A stretch of DNA of 64,000 nucleotides, taken from positions 1 to 64,000 of the forward strand of contig JAHHGZ010000004.1 of NCBI GenBank assembly GCA_019359595.1, given 5' to 3'. Positions 38,496 to 47,520 of the stretch are shown here, in pieces (the first letter of the stretch is position 1; the number at the start of each line of letters is the position of its first letter). This DNA is from Cyanomargarita calcarea GSE-NOS-MK-12-04C. Lineage in GTDB: Bacteria > Cyanobacteriota > Cyanobacteriia > Cyanobacteriales > Nostocaceae. A program made the translations under genes and the position numbers. A model generated the notes under the pieces. The model did not search any database, was not told where the DNA came from, and was given only the letters and a program-made list of their open reading frames with translations.

Positions 38496-38499
38496 ACTA

Positions 38500-38534
38500 C
38501 CTAGACCTATCCGGATTACCGGATAAGGTCTAGG
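38500..38534 (+). terminator. Terminator-like hairpin after hypA
   Basis: CCTAGACC-TATCCGG pairs with CCGGATA-AGGTCTAGG: a ~15-bp stem with one bulge and a 4-nt loop, starting 5 nt after the hypA stop. The T run is weak (CTTCTGGTAT). Confidence 0.8.
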
Positions 38535-38617
38535 CTTCTGGTATATTTCGCAATATTGCCAGAACTTCATATTTTTACAGGGGTTCACATTTTCTTGCTT
38601 TCAGGATAAAATGGCTT

Positions 38618-38765
38618 TCAGTAAATGAAGGGGAGTAGCTGCTGGTTAAGATATTAGCCAGTGACCCAAGTCAACATACTGGCGATTAGCCTGGTTTGGG
38701 TAGCAAGTTTTTTATTTTTAGCTCATCCATGAGCAATTAAAGCTTGAAAAGCGAGACCTTCACTA
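38618..38765 (+). promoter_or_regulatory. yybP-ykoY manganese riboswitch
   Basis: Consensus hallmarks in order: GAAGGGGAGTAGCTG at 38627-38641 (conserved 5' segment), an intermediate hairpin region, and AAAGCGAGACCTTC at 38748-38761 (conserved 3' segment). The following gene is a TMEM165/Mnx-type manganese exporter, the expected target of this Mn2+-sensing RNA. Spacing (~130 nt between conserved ends) and order fit. Confidence 0.85.
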
Positions 38766-38848
38766 AGTTCACATCTGATGTGAGTTTGGTGAAGTGTTTG
38801 TACGCTCATCAGGCTCCTTCAGAAGAATTGCAATTGATTCTGAAGGAG
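38758..38848 (+). promoter_or_regulatory. Riboswitch expression platform sequestering the Shine-Dalgarno
   Basis: Two hairpins: CTTCAC..TCACAT-CTG-ATGTGA..GTGAAG (38758-38794), whose 5' arm overlaps the conserved GAGACCTT of the aptamer, and CTCCTTCAGAA (38814-38824) with TTCTGAAGGAG (38838-38848), an 11-bp perfect stem that buries the AAGGAG RBS of the exporter. This suggests translational control: Mn2+ binding rearranges the first hairpin and frees the second. Confidence 0.75.
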
Positions 38849-38855
38849 ATTGAGA

Positions 38856-39482
38856 ATGTTGACAGCTTTTACTGCAGGTTTATTACTAATTACAATTTCT
38901 GAACTGGGTGACAAAACTTTTTTCATCGCAGTCATTTTGTCAATGCGTTACCCTCGCCGTCTAGTTTTTGCTGGAGTGGTAGCAGCACTTGCAAGTATGA
39001 CTACACTGTCAGTTGCTATGGGGCAGTTAATTGCTTTTTTACCAAAAATATATACCCACTATGCGACTGTTGGATTATTTTTGTTGTTTGGAATTAAGCT
39101 GCTTTACAATGCGAGCCGGATGTCCTCAAAAGCCACTGAGGAGGTTGTAGAAGAAGCAGCAGCTGCAGTGGAAGCGAGCGAAAAAAATCTCAAAAACAGC
39201 AGACAAAATAACCTATCAGTGCTGGTTGAGACTTTTATTTTAACATTTTTGGCAGAGTGGGGCGATCGCACTCAAATAGCAACAGTTACACTAGCAGCAT
39301 CGAATAATGCAATTGGTGTGGCCGCTGGTGCGATCTTAGGTCATACTATCTGTGCAGTCATTGCAGTGCTGGGTGGACGATTGATTGCGGGGAAAATATC
39401 TGAACGTACGGTGACTGCAATTGGTGGGTTTTTATTCTTAGTTTTCGCAGCAGTGTCTATTTGGGAAGGTGCCGTAGCCTAG
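38856..39482 (+). CDS. mnx: TMEM165/GDT1-family manganese exporter (Mnx-like)
   Basis: 208 aa from the ATG at 38856, which has AAGGAG 7 nt upstream; the TTG two codons earlier is unlikely. Two UPF0016 repeats, each with the E-x-G-D-(K/R)-(T/S) signature: SELGDKTFF (~15) and AEWGDRTQIA (~129), about six transmembrane helices, and an Ala/Glu-rich loop (~90-110). Synechocystis Mnx exports Mn2+ from the cytoplasm to the thylakoid lumen/periplasm. The riboswitch upstream supports Mn2+ as the substrate. Confidence 0.93.
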   Translation: MLTAFTAGLLLITISELGDKTFFIAVILSMRYPRRLVFAGVVAALASMTTLSVAMGQLIAFLPKIYTHYATVGLFLLFGIKLLYNASRMSSKATEEVVEEAAAAVEASEKNLKNSRQNNLSVLVETFILTFLAEWGDRTQIATVTLAASNNAIGVAAGAILGHTICAVIAVLGGRLIAGKISERTVTAIGGFLFLVFAAVSIWEGAVA

Positions 39483-40061
39483 AAAACGAGACTTATGGAT
39501 TTCTTGTCTCAAAAGCCTGCAGAGTCGTTATAGTGGTAATACTGGTAAGGAGATGTAAATGTTGTACGTCGGCTTTACTATTCCCACTACAGGGCAGAAC
39601 TTTTTTGCGTAAGTCCACAAACAAGCTAGGTGTATATTAACATTCTGCAGGCAGCTTTTACCGTCGAGAAGGCTGTCTGGAAAAACTTTTTTCCTTGTAA
39701 TTACTCTGCCTTCTTTTTTTGAATTGGCAGAAAATGTCCCCATCGCAGAAAATTTGTGCTAACTTAATCCGAGATGTAATAATCTCCATCCCTCTCAAAC
39801 AATGGTTATCTGTGTTTAAATTTAAGTCCGGCCTTTTCTGCGCCAAATCAACCTGTGAAGCGCAGGTTAACTTATAATTATTTAACAATATTTAACAATT
39901 ACTCAGTTTACCCAGAACAACATTTATTGCAAATCTCGATGTTCGTTTGTTATGGAAATCCAGCCCGTGCTGGCTCTTGAAGGCAACTATGATTAATTCT
40001 AAATAGTGCCATTATATCCGCGATCGCCTACGGCTTGTATCAGTTAGCTAAACATCAAATA
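39483..40061. other. Spacer before EF-G2, no gene
   Basis: About 580 bp, AT-rich, no convincing ORF on either strand. Short partial dispersed-repeat pieces only (GTGGTAATACTGGTAAGGAG near 39532). Confidence 0.5.
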
Positions 40062-42152
40062 ATGAAAGACCTCACTCGTTATCGAAATATCGGCATCTTC
40101 GCCCACGTAGATGCTGGTAAAACCACGACCACAGAAAGAATCCTGAAGCTTACCGGAAAAATCCACAAAATTGGTGAGGTGCATGAAGGAGCGGCAACAA
40201 CCGACTTCATGGAGCAGGAGCAAGAGCGAGGTATTACGATTCAATCGGCGGCGACAACCTGTTTTTGGAACGAACACCAATTTAACATAATTGATACTCC
40301 AGGGCACGTAGATTTTACCATTGAGGTTTATCGATCGCTGAAAGTTCTGGATGGTGGAATCGGCGTATTTTGTGCTAGTGGTGGTGTAGAACCTCAGTCA
40401 GAAACCAACTGGCGCTACGCAAATGACTCCAAGGTTGCACGTGTCGTTTACATTAACAAGCTTGACCGTATTGGAGCAGACTATTACCGAGTTGTCAAGC
40501 AAATTAATGATATTCTTGCGGCTAAACCATTGGTGATGGTGCTACCCATTGGTACAGAGGGCGACTTTGTTGGCATGGTAGATTTGCTAACTCGGAAAGC
40601 ATGGGTATGGGATGATTCCGGCGACCCGCTGAATTATGAAATCAAAGACGTTCCTGCCGACATGAAGGATGATGTCGAAAGGTACCGCGAACAGCTGATT
40701 GAGACAGCTGTCGAGCAGGACGACGCATTGATGGAAAAATACCTAGATGGTGAAGAAATAGCCGTCGAAGATATTAAGCGTTGTATCCGCAAGGGTACTA
40801 TAAATCTGGAATTCTTTCCTACCTACTGCGGTTCTTCCTTTAAAAATAAGGGCGTGCAGTTGGTGCTGAATGCAGTTGTTGACTACTTACCCAACCCAAC
40901 GGAAGTACAACCACAGCCAGAAGTGGATTTAGAGGGTAACGAAACGGGCGAATTTGCCGTTGTCGATGCAAACAAACCATTGCGGGCCCTGGCATTTAAA
41001 ATCATGGATGACCGCTTTGGTACTCTCACCTTTACCCGTCTTTACTCTGGGGTATTAAACAAGGGTGATACGATTCTCAACACCGCCACAGGTAAAACCG
41101 AGCGGATTAGCCGTCTTGTTGAGATGCATGCTAACGATCGCCAAGAGATAGATTCCGCTCAAGCTGGGGACATTGTGGCGATTGTCGGGATGAAAAATGT
41201 CCAAACCGGACACACCCTCTGCGATCCCAAAAATCCGGCAACCTTGGAGCCGATGGTATTCCCAGAACCTGTTATCTCGATATCGGTGACACCTACAAAG
41301 AAAGGTAGTTCCGAAAAAATGGGGATCGCACTGGGCAAAATGGTGCAGGAAGACCCCTCTTTCCACGTAGAAACTGATGTCGAAAGCGGCGAAATCATCA
41401 TTAAAGGGATGGGTGAGTTGCATTTGGATATCAAGGTTGATATTCTCAGACGCACCCACGGGGTTGAAGTCGAAGTTGGTAAACCCCAAGTTGCTTACCG
41501 GGAATCTGTTACCAAGCGGGTTGAAGACGGCTATGTCCACAGGAAACAATCTGGTGGTTCCGGTCAATACGCTAAAATCGATTACATTATTGAACCGGGT
41601 GAAGTTGGTAGCGGTTTCCAATTCGAGACGAAGGTAACTGGTGGTAGCGTACCCAGAGAGTTCTGGCCTGCCGTTCAGAAAGGTTTCGCAACCAGCATCG
41701 ATCGCGGTGTGTTGGCGGGATTTCCTTGCGTAGATTTAAAATTTACCTTGATTGATGGGGGCTTTCACCCAGTTGACTCCTCAGCGATCGCTTTTGAAAT
41801 AGCTGCGAAAGCTGCTTATCGGCAAACTGTGCCAAAAGCTGGTCCCCAGTTGCTCGAACCAATCATGAAGGTGGATGTCTTTACACCAGAGAATTATATG
41901 GGGGATGCGATCGGTGACTTAAACCGTCGTCGTGGCATCATTAAATCCCAAGAAACAACTCCTACTGGCGCTCGCATCAAAGCAGATGTACCATTGAGCG
42001 AGATGTTTGGTTACATTGGTGACTTGCGTACCATGAGTTCCGGCCGGGGTCAATTTTCTATGGAATTTTCCCATTATGCGCCATGTCCTACAAACGTAGC
42101 AGAGACGGTAATTAAGGAAACCAAAGAACGGGAAGCGGAGAAAGCTAAGTAG
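40062..42152 (+). CDS. fusA: Elongation factor G, second (non-ribosomal-operon) type
   Basis: 696 aa from the ATG at 40062; the frame is open from a TTG at 40035. GTPase G1 [11 protein letters not shown]2 [10 protein letters not shown]3 DTPGHVDF, G4 NKLD; then domains II-V with [10 protein letters not shown] and the C-terminal [16 protein letters not shown]. Its start [19 protein letters not shown] resembles the EF-G2 subfamily and not the str-operon EF-G (MARTIPLERVRNIGIAAHID). No rpsL, rpsG or tuf nearby. It may function in ribosome recycling or stress translation rather than bulk elongation. Confidence 0.92.
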   Translation: MKDLTRYRNIGIFAHVDAGKTTTTERILKLTGKIHKIGEVHEGAATTDFMEQEQERGITIQSAATTCFWNEHQFNIIDTPGHVDFTIEVYRSLKVLDGGIGVFCASGGVEPQSETNWRYANDSKVARVVYINKLDRIGADYYRVVKQINDILAAKPLVMVLPIGTEGDFVGMVDLLTRKAWVWDDSGDPLNYEIKDVPADMKDDVERYREQLIETAVEQDDALMEKYLDGEEIAVEDIKRCIRKGTINLEFFPTYCGSSFKNKGVQLVLNAVVDYLPNPTEVQPQPEVDLEGNETGEFAVVDANKPLRALAFKIMDDRFGTLTFTRLYSGVLNKGDTILNTATGKTERISRLVEMHANDRQEIDSAQAGDIVAIVGMKNVQTGHTLCDPKNPATLEPMVFPEPVISISVTPTKKGSSEKMGIALGKMVQEDPSFHVETDVESGEIIIKGMGELHLDIKVDILRRTHGVEVEVGKPQVAYRESVTKRVEDGYVHRKQSGGSGQYAKIDYIIEPGEVGSGFQFETKVTGGSVPREFWPAVQKGFATSIDRGVLAGFPCVDLKFTLIDGGFHPVDSSAIAFEIAAKAAYRQTVPKAGPQLLEPIMKVDVFTPENYMGDAIGDLNRRRGIIKSQETTPTGARIKADVPLSEMFGYIGDLRTMSSGRGQFSMEFSHYAPCPTNVAETVIKETKEREAEKAK

Positions 42153-42195
42153 TATTGGTTTTCATTGGATGCTCTTAGGAGTGCGTTCCAATTTA

Positions 42196-42238
42196 GAAAC
42201 TTTAACTTCTTTGAGAGGTTAAAGTTTCTTCCTTTTTT
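42196..42238 (+). terminator. Intrinsic terminator after EF-G2
   Basis: GAAACTTTAAC and GTTAAAGTTTC pair perfectly (11 bp) around an 11-nt loop, followed by TTCCTTTTTT. Confidence 0.92.
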
Positions 42239-42331
42239 GACCTCTCCCCACAATATACATAAAACTCTTGTGAGAAAAGAGCTTCTGTCTAGCCCGTCCA
42301 TTTTATATTTAATTGCCAAAAAATAAATAAT

Positions 42332-42362
42332 TAACCGCAGATAAACGCAGATAAAGGCGGAT
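42332..42362. repeat. Dispersed CGCAGATAAA repeat
   Basis: CCGCAGATAAACGCAGATAA followed by AGGCGGATGAA: tandem ten-base units of a type commonly dispersed in cyanobacterial genomes. Lies between convergent fusA and the helicase gene. Confidence 0.6.
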
Positions 42363-42406
42363 GAAAAAAATGTTTGAACCCAAGAAAAAGACATAATTTG
42401 ATAAAA

Positions 42407-45400
42407 TTAGACCAAGGCCTCACTACAGACAATTATGGGAATTGGTTGAGATAATGTAGGTAAGCTATTATCTTGCAATTCCTGCATATTATGTTGACGA
42501 TAAATCTGTATCAATTGATTAAATAATTCTTGACTTGTAAAACCATCACGTCGCAGTTTATTTAACTCACGGTTGACAGCTTGGTTTACACTCAAACGAA
42601 ATGCTTTTTCTAAAATATTGACCTGACCTTTGACTTCCTCGTCTATAATTGATTTAAAAAATATCCTCAGTTCCCGCAGAATGTACCTTTGTCCCTGGGT
42701 CAAACGCTGGTTAAACTCTTTTTCTGTTTGACGGTGTTTTACTTCTTCTGCAAATTGACGTTTGACGCGCATCACAGCCGCGTTATGGGATGACGGAAGT
42801 GTTAAGCTGGGGGTAGTATCATCAGCTTTAATTGCACCTAGTATACGGGGAATATCTCTAGAAATTATTTCTCCCTTATTATCTAATAAAAATAGTTGCT
42901 GGTAGCCTTTGATATCAGGTCTATTGGGGTCGGAAGCTTCGCAGAAAACGTATGTGCCCTTTTGCATGGAAAATTTAGCGGTGCGAATACCATGCGGTAA
43001 ATTTGCGATGCGTTCAAACTCTCCGGGGTCTTCTTTTTGTAATTTTCTGAGGATTTCTTCAGCTTCATTTAAGTCTAAGAAATTATCTTCATCCTCGATA
43101 TCAAAAAGACTCAACTGTTTACCATTTTGTTCGTAAATAGCATACATTGCTTCTTCGTTAAGTTGTTCTGTTTTATCGAGAATGGCAGCATCTTCACCGA
43201 TAGTATCGTGAATTTCTTGGATTCTGTTTTTAAGTTTTTGTTTCAAACCTAAATTGCGCTCGATACCTATTTCTGGTAAAAAATTATATCCATAAATAAT
43301 ATCTTTCTCGCTGCCAATACGGTCAATACGACCAAAACGTTGAATTAGCTTAACCGGGTTCCAGTGTAAGTCGTAATTAATGATTAAATCACCATCTTGC
43401 AAGTTTAAACCTTCTGATAAAACATCGGTAGCAATCAAGGTATTAAGTTCTGATTCTCCGAGTTTAAATTGATATTCTTTGTTAGCTTTAGGTGCAAATC
43501 TCCCGACTACACGAGCTTTATTTTTATTATTACCGCTATAAATTACATCAATATCATCGCACTTACTACCTGGATTTAAATTCTCGTGTAAATACTTTGC
43601 GGTATCAGCGTATTGAGTAAAAATTAATCGTTTTTTATCTTGGAGATTTGGTTGAGATAACCATTTGATTAAAGTCTGTAATTTAGCATCTTTATCAGGG
43701 GTGATTGGTTTGACTAAATCCAAAATCTTTTTCAGAAGTTTAATATCATGCTCGATATGCTGATATAATTTTTCGGCATCAAAATCAGTCAAGTCATATT
43801 TATTAGATACCTGTTGCAATGCATCCATCAAGTCTTGTTCTTCTGCTTGGTTATAATCTTCCGATAGCAGAGTTTGAGCTTCTTCTCCTGCCGGGACAAA
43901 ACCTTGAGACAGCGCTTTTAAGAACCGTTCGTGGGCTATCAATAATTTTTTAATAGTTTCTTGAAAAGCGTAAACGCTCGACTCAAAGCGTTTAAACAAT
44001 AGCACTCGCATCAAACCCCGGAGGTTAGCACCAGCGCGTTGCAGGGTATTATAAGGTTCTTGCTTTTGTTTGTCTTTTGAAACATAATTCCACAGCCCAT
44101 AACGTGCATAGCTAAGTTCGTTAGTTGGTGGTTTTGACCTCACCCCTGGCACGGAAGGGGTTTGGGGGGTTAGGTTCTTCCAAGATTTACCCATGTATTG
44201 ACGTAAATCCTGGTAGAGTCCTTGGTATGTATCCTCAATGCTATACTCAATGGTTTCTAGCTCCCGCTTGGGGAAAAAGCGATGTTTACCACCAACGATG
44301 ACGTAAGCGTGTCGGGTTCCATCTATGTATGCTTTAAAGTTGGTTGGATCGACTTTTTCGTGAGTTTTTGAGTCAAAACCGTAAAAACGTAAGATGTGGT
44401 TGCGGGTACGACGGATGAGGATATGAGAGAGTAATTCCGGTAATTTTTTCTGACCTTTTTCTACTAATTGAAAGTATTCCTTTAAATTCGGTGGGTCTAT
44501 TGGTAAATCAGTTTTATCATCTTGATGGAATAACTTTAATTGATGATAAATATCCCAAGCAGTTTTGTTTCGAGGAGTAGCAGTTAAAAAGCAACAACGT
44601 TTACCCGCACCTAAAAAGGCTTCTACGACTTTATATCTTTGAGTACTATTATTTCGGAGGTTATGACTTTCATCTATGAGAACAAAATCTCTATCTTTAA
44701 ATCTGAAGTCATTTAATAATGTTTTCACGTCTCCATCGTCATCTTCTTTCAACATTCCCATTGAAAGAACGCGAGCATTTAACTGATAAACTTCGTTATA
44801 ACGTTCCCACATTTCTATTAGTGGTGCAGGGCAAATAATTAGAGGACGTGAGCGTTCTACTTGTTCAAATCTTTTAACAATTGCAGCACCAATAAAACTT
44901 TTTCCCAGCCCTACTACATCACTGACAAAAGCTCCATCATAGTCTCGAATATTCCGTACAGCATGATTAACAGCTACTTTTTGAAAATCTGCTAATTGTT
45001 TGCTAATTTCATCTTCTATAATTAAATCTTTTGATGCTGTATCTTCTAATCTATCTTTGACTAAACTATAGAGAGTTTTCATGTAAACATCATAGGGCTG
45101 AACTGGTAAACCCGCCCAAGATTGTTTCATTTCTGTCATCAAGGCTTCGTTAAAATCTTCCGCTTCGTTCCACAGTTCATCAAACCAATTAGTTAATTCT
45201 GTATGGTTATCGTTACCGTGAATAGTCACATTAAGTTCGGTATTATGGGTAATCCCAGAAAGGGTAAGATTGGATGAACCCACTACAGCAATCCCTTTTT
45301 CTTGACGTTCTAAAGCTCGACCTTTGTTATCGTAAATAGTACCGTAGTCAAAAATATAGGCTTTAGCGTGTAATGTTCCTTTGGTGTAAACTCGGACGTG

Positions 45401-45820
45401 AAGCCGTTTTTCTTCTATCATCTGCACGAGGTTTTTAACTAGCGTCTCGGCTTCATCCGTCTGATCCATTAGTTCGATACTAGAACGGATATTGGCTGCT
45501 GTTTCGCTTGCCATCCGTTTTTCTTCGCTGCGCTTGGGATATTTTTGCGCTTCGATTTTATCTTCAATTAATTCTAATCGTCGATATCCTTGGGCGATTT
45601 GTTCGATGGTTTCGCGGTTGGTAGTATTGCCAATTAGCAAGCGTAGTTCTTTGATGCTGGTGAGACGCTCAGCGATGGCAGTGAAGCCGGAAAGAAAGAA
45701 ATAACCTACCGCAAAATGTGCCGCTTCGGATGAGTCGAGTATGCGCTTAATTTGGTCTACTAATTTTTGGTTGCGGTTATCTATTATGTCGTGGGTAGGC
45801 ATTGTTTTTATTTCGCGCAT
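42407..45820 (-). CDS. PLD-nuclease / SNF2-type helicase protein (putative restriction subunit)
   Basis: 1137 aa (start at 45820; 45802 also possible). N-terminal phospholipase D nuclease domain with one HxK motif, HAKAYIFD (151-158), and GSSN (181-184), likely a dimer active site as in BfiI. Then a superfamily 2 motor: Walker A VVGLGKSF (302-309), LIDESHN (381-387), LTATPRNKT (412-420), and the C-terminal RecA lobe with ATDVLSEGLNLQ and QRFGRIDRIGS. The C-terminal ~250 residues are helical and unassigned. With the methyltransferase at 47516-50509 it looks like a two-gene ATP-dependent restriction system. A repeat is inserted in frame near residues 548-562. Confidence 0.85.
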   Translation of the reverse strand: MREIKTMPTHDIIDNRNQKLVDQIKRILDSSEAAHFAVGYFFLSGFTAIAERLTSIKELRLLIGNTTNRETIEQIAQGYRRLELIEDKIEAQKYPKRSEEKRMASETAANIRSSIELMDQTDEAETLVKNLVQMIEEKRLHVRVYTKGTLHAKAYIFDYGTIYDNKGRALERQEKGIAVVGSSNLTLSGITHNTELNVTIHGNDNHTELTNWFDELWNEAEDFNEALMTEMKQSWAGLPVQPYDVYMKTLYSLVKDRLEDTASKDLIIEDEISKQLADFQKVAVNHAVRNIRDYDGAFVSDVVGLGKSFIGAAIVKRFEQVERSRPLIICPAPLIEMWERYNEVYQLNARVLSMGMLKEDDDGDVKTLLNDFRFKDRDFVLIDESHNLRNNSTQRYKVVEAFLGAGKRCCFLTATPRNKTAWDIYHQLKLFHQDDKTDLPIDPPNLKEYFQLVEKGQKKLPELLSHILIRRTRNHILRFYGFDSKTHEKVDPTNFKAYIDGTRHAYVIVGGKHRFFPKRELETIEYSIEDTYQGLYQDLRQYMGKSWKNLTPQTPSVPGVRSKPPTNELSYARYGLWNYVSKDKQKQEPYNTLQRAGANLRGLMRVLLFKRFESSVYAFQETIKKLLIAHERFLKALSQGFVPAGEEAQTLLSEDYNQAEEQDLMDALQQVSNKYDLTDFDAEKLYQHIEHDIKLLKKILDLVKPITPDKDAKLQTLIKWLSQPNLQDKKRLIFTQYADTAKYLHENLNPGSKCDDIDVIYSGNNKNKARVVGRFAPKANKEYQFKLGESELNTLIATDVLSEGLNLQDGDLIINYDLHWNPVKLIQRFGRIDRIGSEKDIIYGYNFLPEIGIERNLGLKQKLKNRIQEIHDTIGEDAAILDKTEQLNEEAMYAIYEQNGKQLSLFDIEDEDNFLDLNEAEEILRKLQKEDPGEFERIANLPHGIRTAKFSMQKGTYVFCEASDPNRPDIKGYQQLFLLDNKGEIISRDIPRILGAIKADDTTPSLTLPSSHNAAVMRVKRQFAEEVKHRQTEKEFNQRLTQGQRYILRELRIFFKSIIDEEVKGQVNILEKAFRLSVNQAVNRELNKLRRDGFTSQELFNQLIQIYRQHNMQELQDNSLPTLSQPIPIIVCSEALV
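44135..44180. repeat. Palindromic repeat inserted in frame in the helicase gene
   Basis: ACCTCACCCCTGGCACGG followed by AAGGGGTTTGGGGGGTTAGG. The sequence is an inverted repeat typical of dispersed intergenic elements, but here it is translated (as LTPQTPSVPGVR) without breaking the frame. Confidence 0.65.
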
Positions 45821-45851
45821 TAGACACAGAGGCGCAAAGAAGAGGAATTAA

Positions 45852-45899
45852 TTAATAAATATTTTTATTATTCGTAAGAGGGAGTACTAACTGTCCCAT
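45852..45899 (-). pseudogene. Vestige of a PIN toxin gene (first 15 codons)
   Basis: Overlapping the end of the downstream antitoxin gene, the frame reads MGQLVLPLTNNKNIY then stop. This parallels the start of the intact PIN toxin at 46650 (MGQLILPTNGTIYIDTS), with the same ATG overlap of the antitoxin stop. The rest of the toxin is gone. Confidence 0.75.
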
Positions 45900-46126
45900 G
45901 AATCCCGTTCCTCTCGCAGTTGCCTATCTATTTCTTCGGCACTTTTTGGAGGGTGTTTAGCATGAACCTCTTCGAGTATATCTATCACAGAACGTTTTTT
46001 AGGTTCAGTTTTCTCTGGTAAAATCACAAATACATCAACGCGGTCGCCTATTTGGGCTTCTGGAACTTGAATTTCTATTTTGTTTCCCGCTAAAACTTTG
46101 GTTTTTATATATAAAGCTGATTGCAT
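45887..46126 (-). CDS. Antitoxin of a PIN-type toxin-antitoxin module (orphan copy)
   Basis: 79 aa from the ATG at 46126 (MQSALYIKTKVLAGNK). Closely related to the antitoxin at 46638-46877: shared KIEIQVPEAQIGD, the hydrophobic VDVFV, and end SWDS. N-terminal beta-rich DNA-binding half resembling AbrB/SpoVT swapped hairpins, acidic helical C-terminal toxin-binding half. Its own toxin is reduced to the 15-codon vestige, so it may cross-neutralise the intact PIN toxin. Confidence 0.8.
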   Translation of the reverse strand: MQSALYIKTKVLAGNKIEIQVPEAQIGDRVDVFVILPEKTEPKKRSVIDILEEVHAKHPPKSAEEIDRQLREERDSWDS

Positions 46127-46206
46127 GGTTTTTGCCTCAACATTTCCTAATACTGTCTGCCTTGATTGTTCTCTTCTATTTTGTCCTATATCACCATTTC
46201 CAGGTT

Positions 46207-46650
46207 TCAAGATGCTAAAACTTCACTCAAAAAAACAACAGGTAAACCGGAAATATTCCGAAAACCCTTATCATTAGTCAGAAATTGATTGCAGCTAACT
46301 GATAAAGCTGTTGCAGCATGAATTGCATCCGGTGTTTTCAAGCGAGTTGCTGCACGGACGTTAGCAGCTTGTTTGAGTAGAGACTGGCTAATAGGGACTA
46401 ACTGCATTTGAGACGACAATAACAGTTCTTCATAATCTGCTACTAAAAAATTGTTTCCTAAGCGCAATGGAACGACTAATACCTCTAGTAACAATAGTTC
46501 GCTACTGACGATTTGAATTTCTCCCGCATAAAACTTAGCCCATAAGGGTTGCAGCAGAGAATAATAATCTAGGTTGCCTTCGATGGTATAAATAACCACC
46601 GAAGTATCTATATAAATAGTGCCATTTGTTGGAAGTATTAGCTGTCCCAT
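46207..46650 (-). CDS. PIN-domain toxin (VapC-like ribonuclease)
   Basis: 147 aa. PIN fold acidic residues: IYIDTSVVIYTIEG (D15), E in LLLLEVLVVPLR, D in LKTPDAIHAATALS, and D in FLTNDKGFRN. Predicted single-strand RNA endonuclease inhibiting growth when its antitoxin is lost. Start overlaps the stop of the upstream antitoxin by 13 nt, giving coupled translation. All on the strand of the RM genes. Confidence 0.9.
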   Translation of the reverse strand: MGQLILPTNGTIYIDTSVVIYTIEGNLDYYSLLQPLWAKFYAGEIQIVSSELLLLEVLVVPLRLGNNFLVADYEELLLSSQMQLVPISQSLLKQAANVRAATRLKTPDAIHAATALSVSCNQFLTNDKGFRNISGLPVVFLSEVLAS

Positions 46651-46877
46651 GATTCACGTTCTTCTTGGAGTTGTCTATCTATATCCTCAGCAGTTCGAGA
46701 AGGGTGTCTCTTGCGACTTTCTTCTATAATGTCTAGTACAGAACGACGTTTCGGTTCAGCTTTCTCTGGTAAAACCACAAATACATCAACACTATCGCCT
46801 ATTTGAGCCTCTGGAACTTGAATTTCTATTTTGTTCCCCGGTAAAACCTTAGTTGTGATATGTAAAGTTGATTGCAT
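46638..46877 (-). CDS. Antitoxin partner of the PIN toxin
   Basis: 79 aa, MQSTLHITTKVLPGNKIEI to DSWDS-like end. Immediately precedes and overlaps the PIN toxin gene. Paralogue of 45887-46126. It begins 11 bp after the Uma2 gene stop, so the module is probably transcribed from the RM/Uma2 side too. Confidence 0.85.
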   Translation of the reverse strand: MQSTLHITTKVLPGNKIEIQVPEAQIGDSVDVFVVLPEKAEPKRRSVLDIIEESRKRHPSRTAEDIDRQLQEERESWDS

Positions 46878-46888
46878 GGTTTTAAACC

Positions 46889-47458
46889 TTATATTGCGAA
46901 CACATCTTCGTAAATATCTGACATTGTGAGAGTTAAACCCACTGATGTTAATTGTAATTCATCATCTTTACCCAAGATTTCTAATAACCAATTTCCTTCA
47001 TCATCTTTACGATAAATTTCTACTTTGATTTCGTCTTGGGAAATTAATACATATTCTCGTAAGGTTATCTTAGTTCGGTAATTAACAAGTTTTTCTCGTC
47101 TGTCTGTTAATTCTGTGCTGGGTGATAGCACCTCCATAATTAAACAAGGATAATTTAAGCAAAAGCGGTCTTGGTCGTCGGGGTCGCAGCTGACGATAAC
47201 ATCAGGATAGTAAAATATGCCTTTATTTTGATTGGCTAACTCTATACTCACTTTCATATCAGCCATAAAGACACTACAAGAACTACCCCGTAGGTGAGAA
47301 CGTAGCCTACTAGCAATATTTAGGGTAATTCTATTATGTTCTTTACTACCCCCCGACATGGCGAATACTTGACCACCAAGGTATTCGTGGCGAATTTCGC
47401 TGGTTTGTTCTAGTTGCAGGTATTCCTCAACAGAAAAGAAGGTTACAGGAGACTGCAT
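46889..47458 (-). CDS. Uma2-family (DUF820) endonuclease-like protein
   Basis: 189 aa. PD-(D/E)xK-like fold of the Uma2 family: SVEEYLQLEQTSEIRHEYLGG at the N-terminus, YYPDVIVSCDP (~98-108) and CLIMEVLSPSTELTDRREKL (~122-141) with the E-x-K-like active site. These are very common in filamentous cyanobacteria, with unknown function. It lies between the methyltransferase and the TA module in the same orientation. Confidence 0.88.
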   Translation of the reverse strand: MQSPVTFFSVEEYLQLEQTSEIRHEYLGGQVFAMSGGSKEHNRITLNIASRLRSHLRGSSCSVFMADMKVSIELANQNKGIFYYPDVIVSCDPDDQDRFCLNYPCLIMEVLSPSTELTDRREKLVNYRTKITLREYVLISQDEIKVEIYRKDDEGNWLLEILGKDDELQLTSVGLTLTMSDIYEDVFAI

Positions 47459-47520
47459 GATTTTTCCTCAACATTTCTTAATACTGTAGGCGAGATTGTT
47501 CTCCTCTATATTGTCCTACA
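47456..47520 (-). repeat. Leader shared by Uma2 gene and orphan antitoxin
   Basis: TTTTTCCTCAACATTTCTTA followed by ATACTGT and GATTGTTCTCCTCTAT here resembles 46123-46195 (TTTTTGCCTCAACATTTCCT, ATACTGT, GATTGTTCTCTTCTAT). The two leaders are homologous although the genes behind them are not. Confidence 0.7.

Noticed and set aside
39658-39888. 76-aa minus ORF before EF-G2
   Set aside because: No homology features or RBS, and lies in a promoter region.
41055-41621. 188-aa minus ORF inside EF-G2
   Set aside because: Antisense shadow of a strongly conserved gene.
42153-42406. Left boundary of the putative CAST beyond EF-G2
   Set aside because: No TGTACA or TnsB-type repeats; only a terminator and a dispersed repeat.
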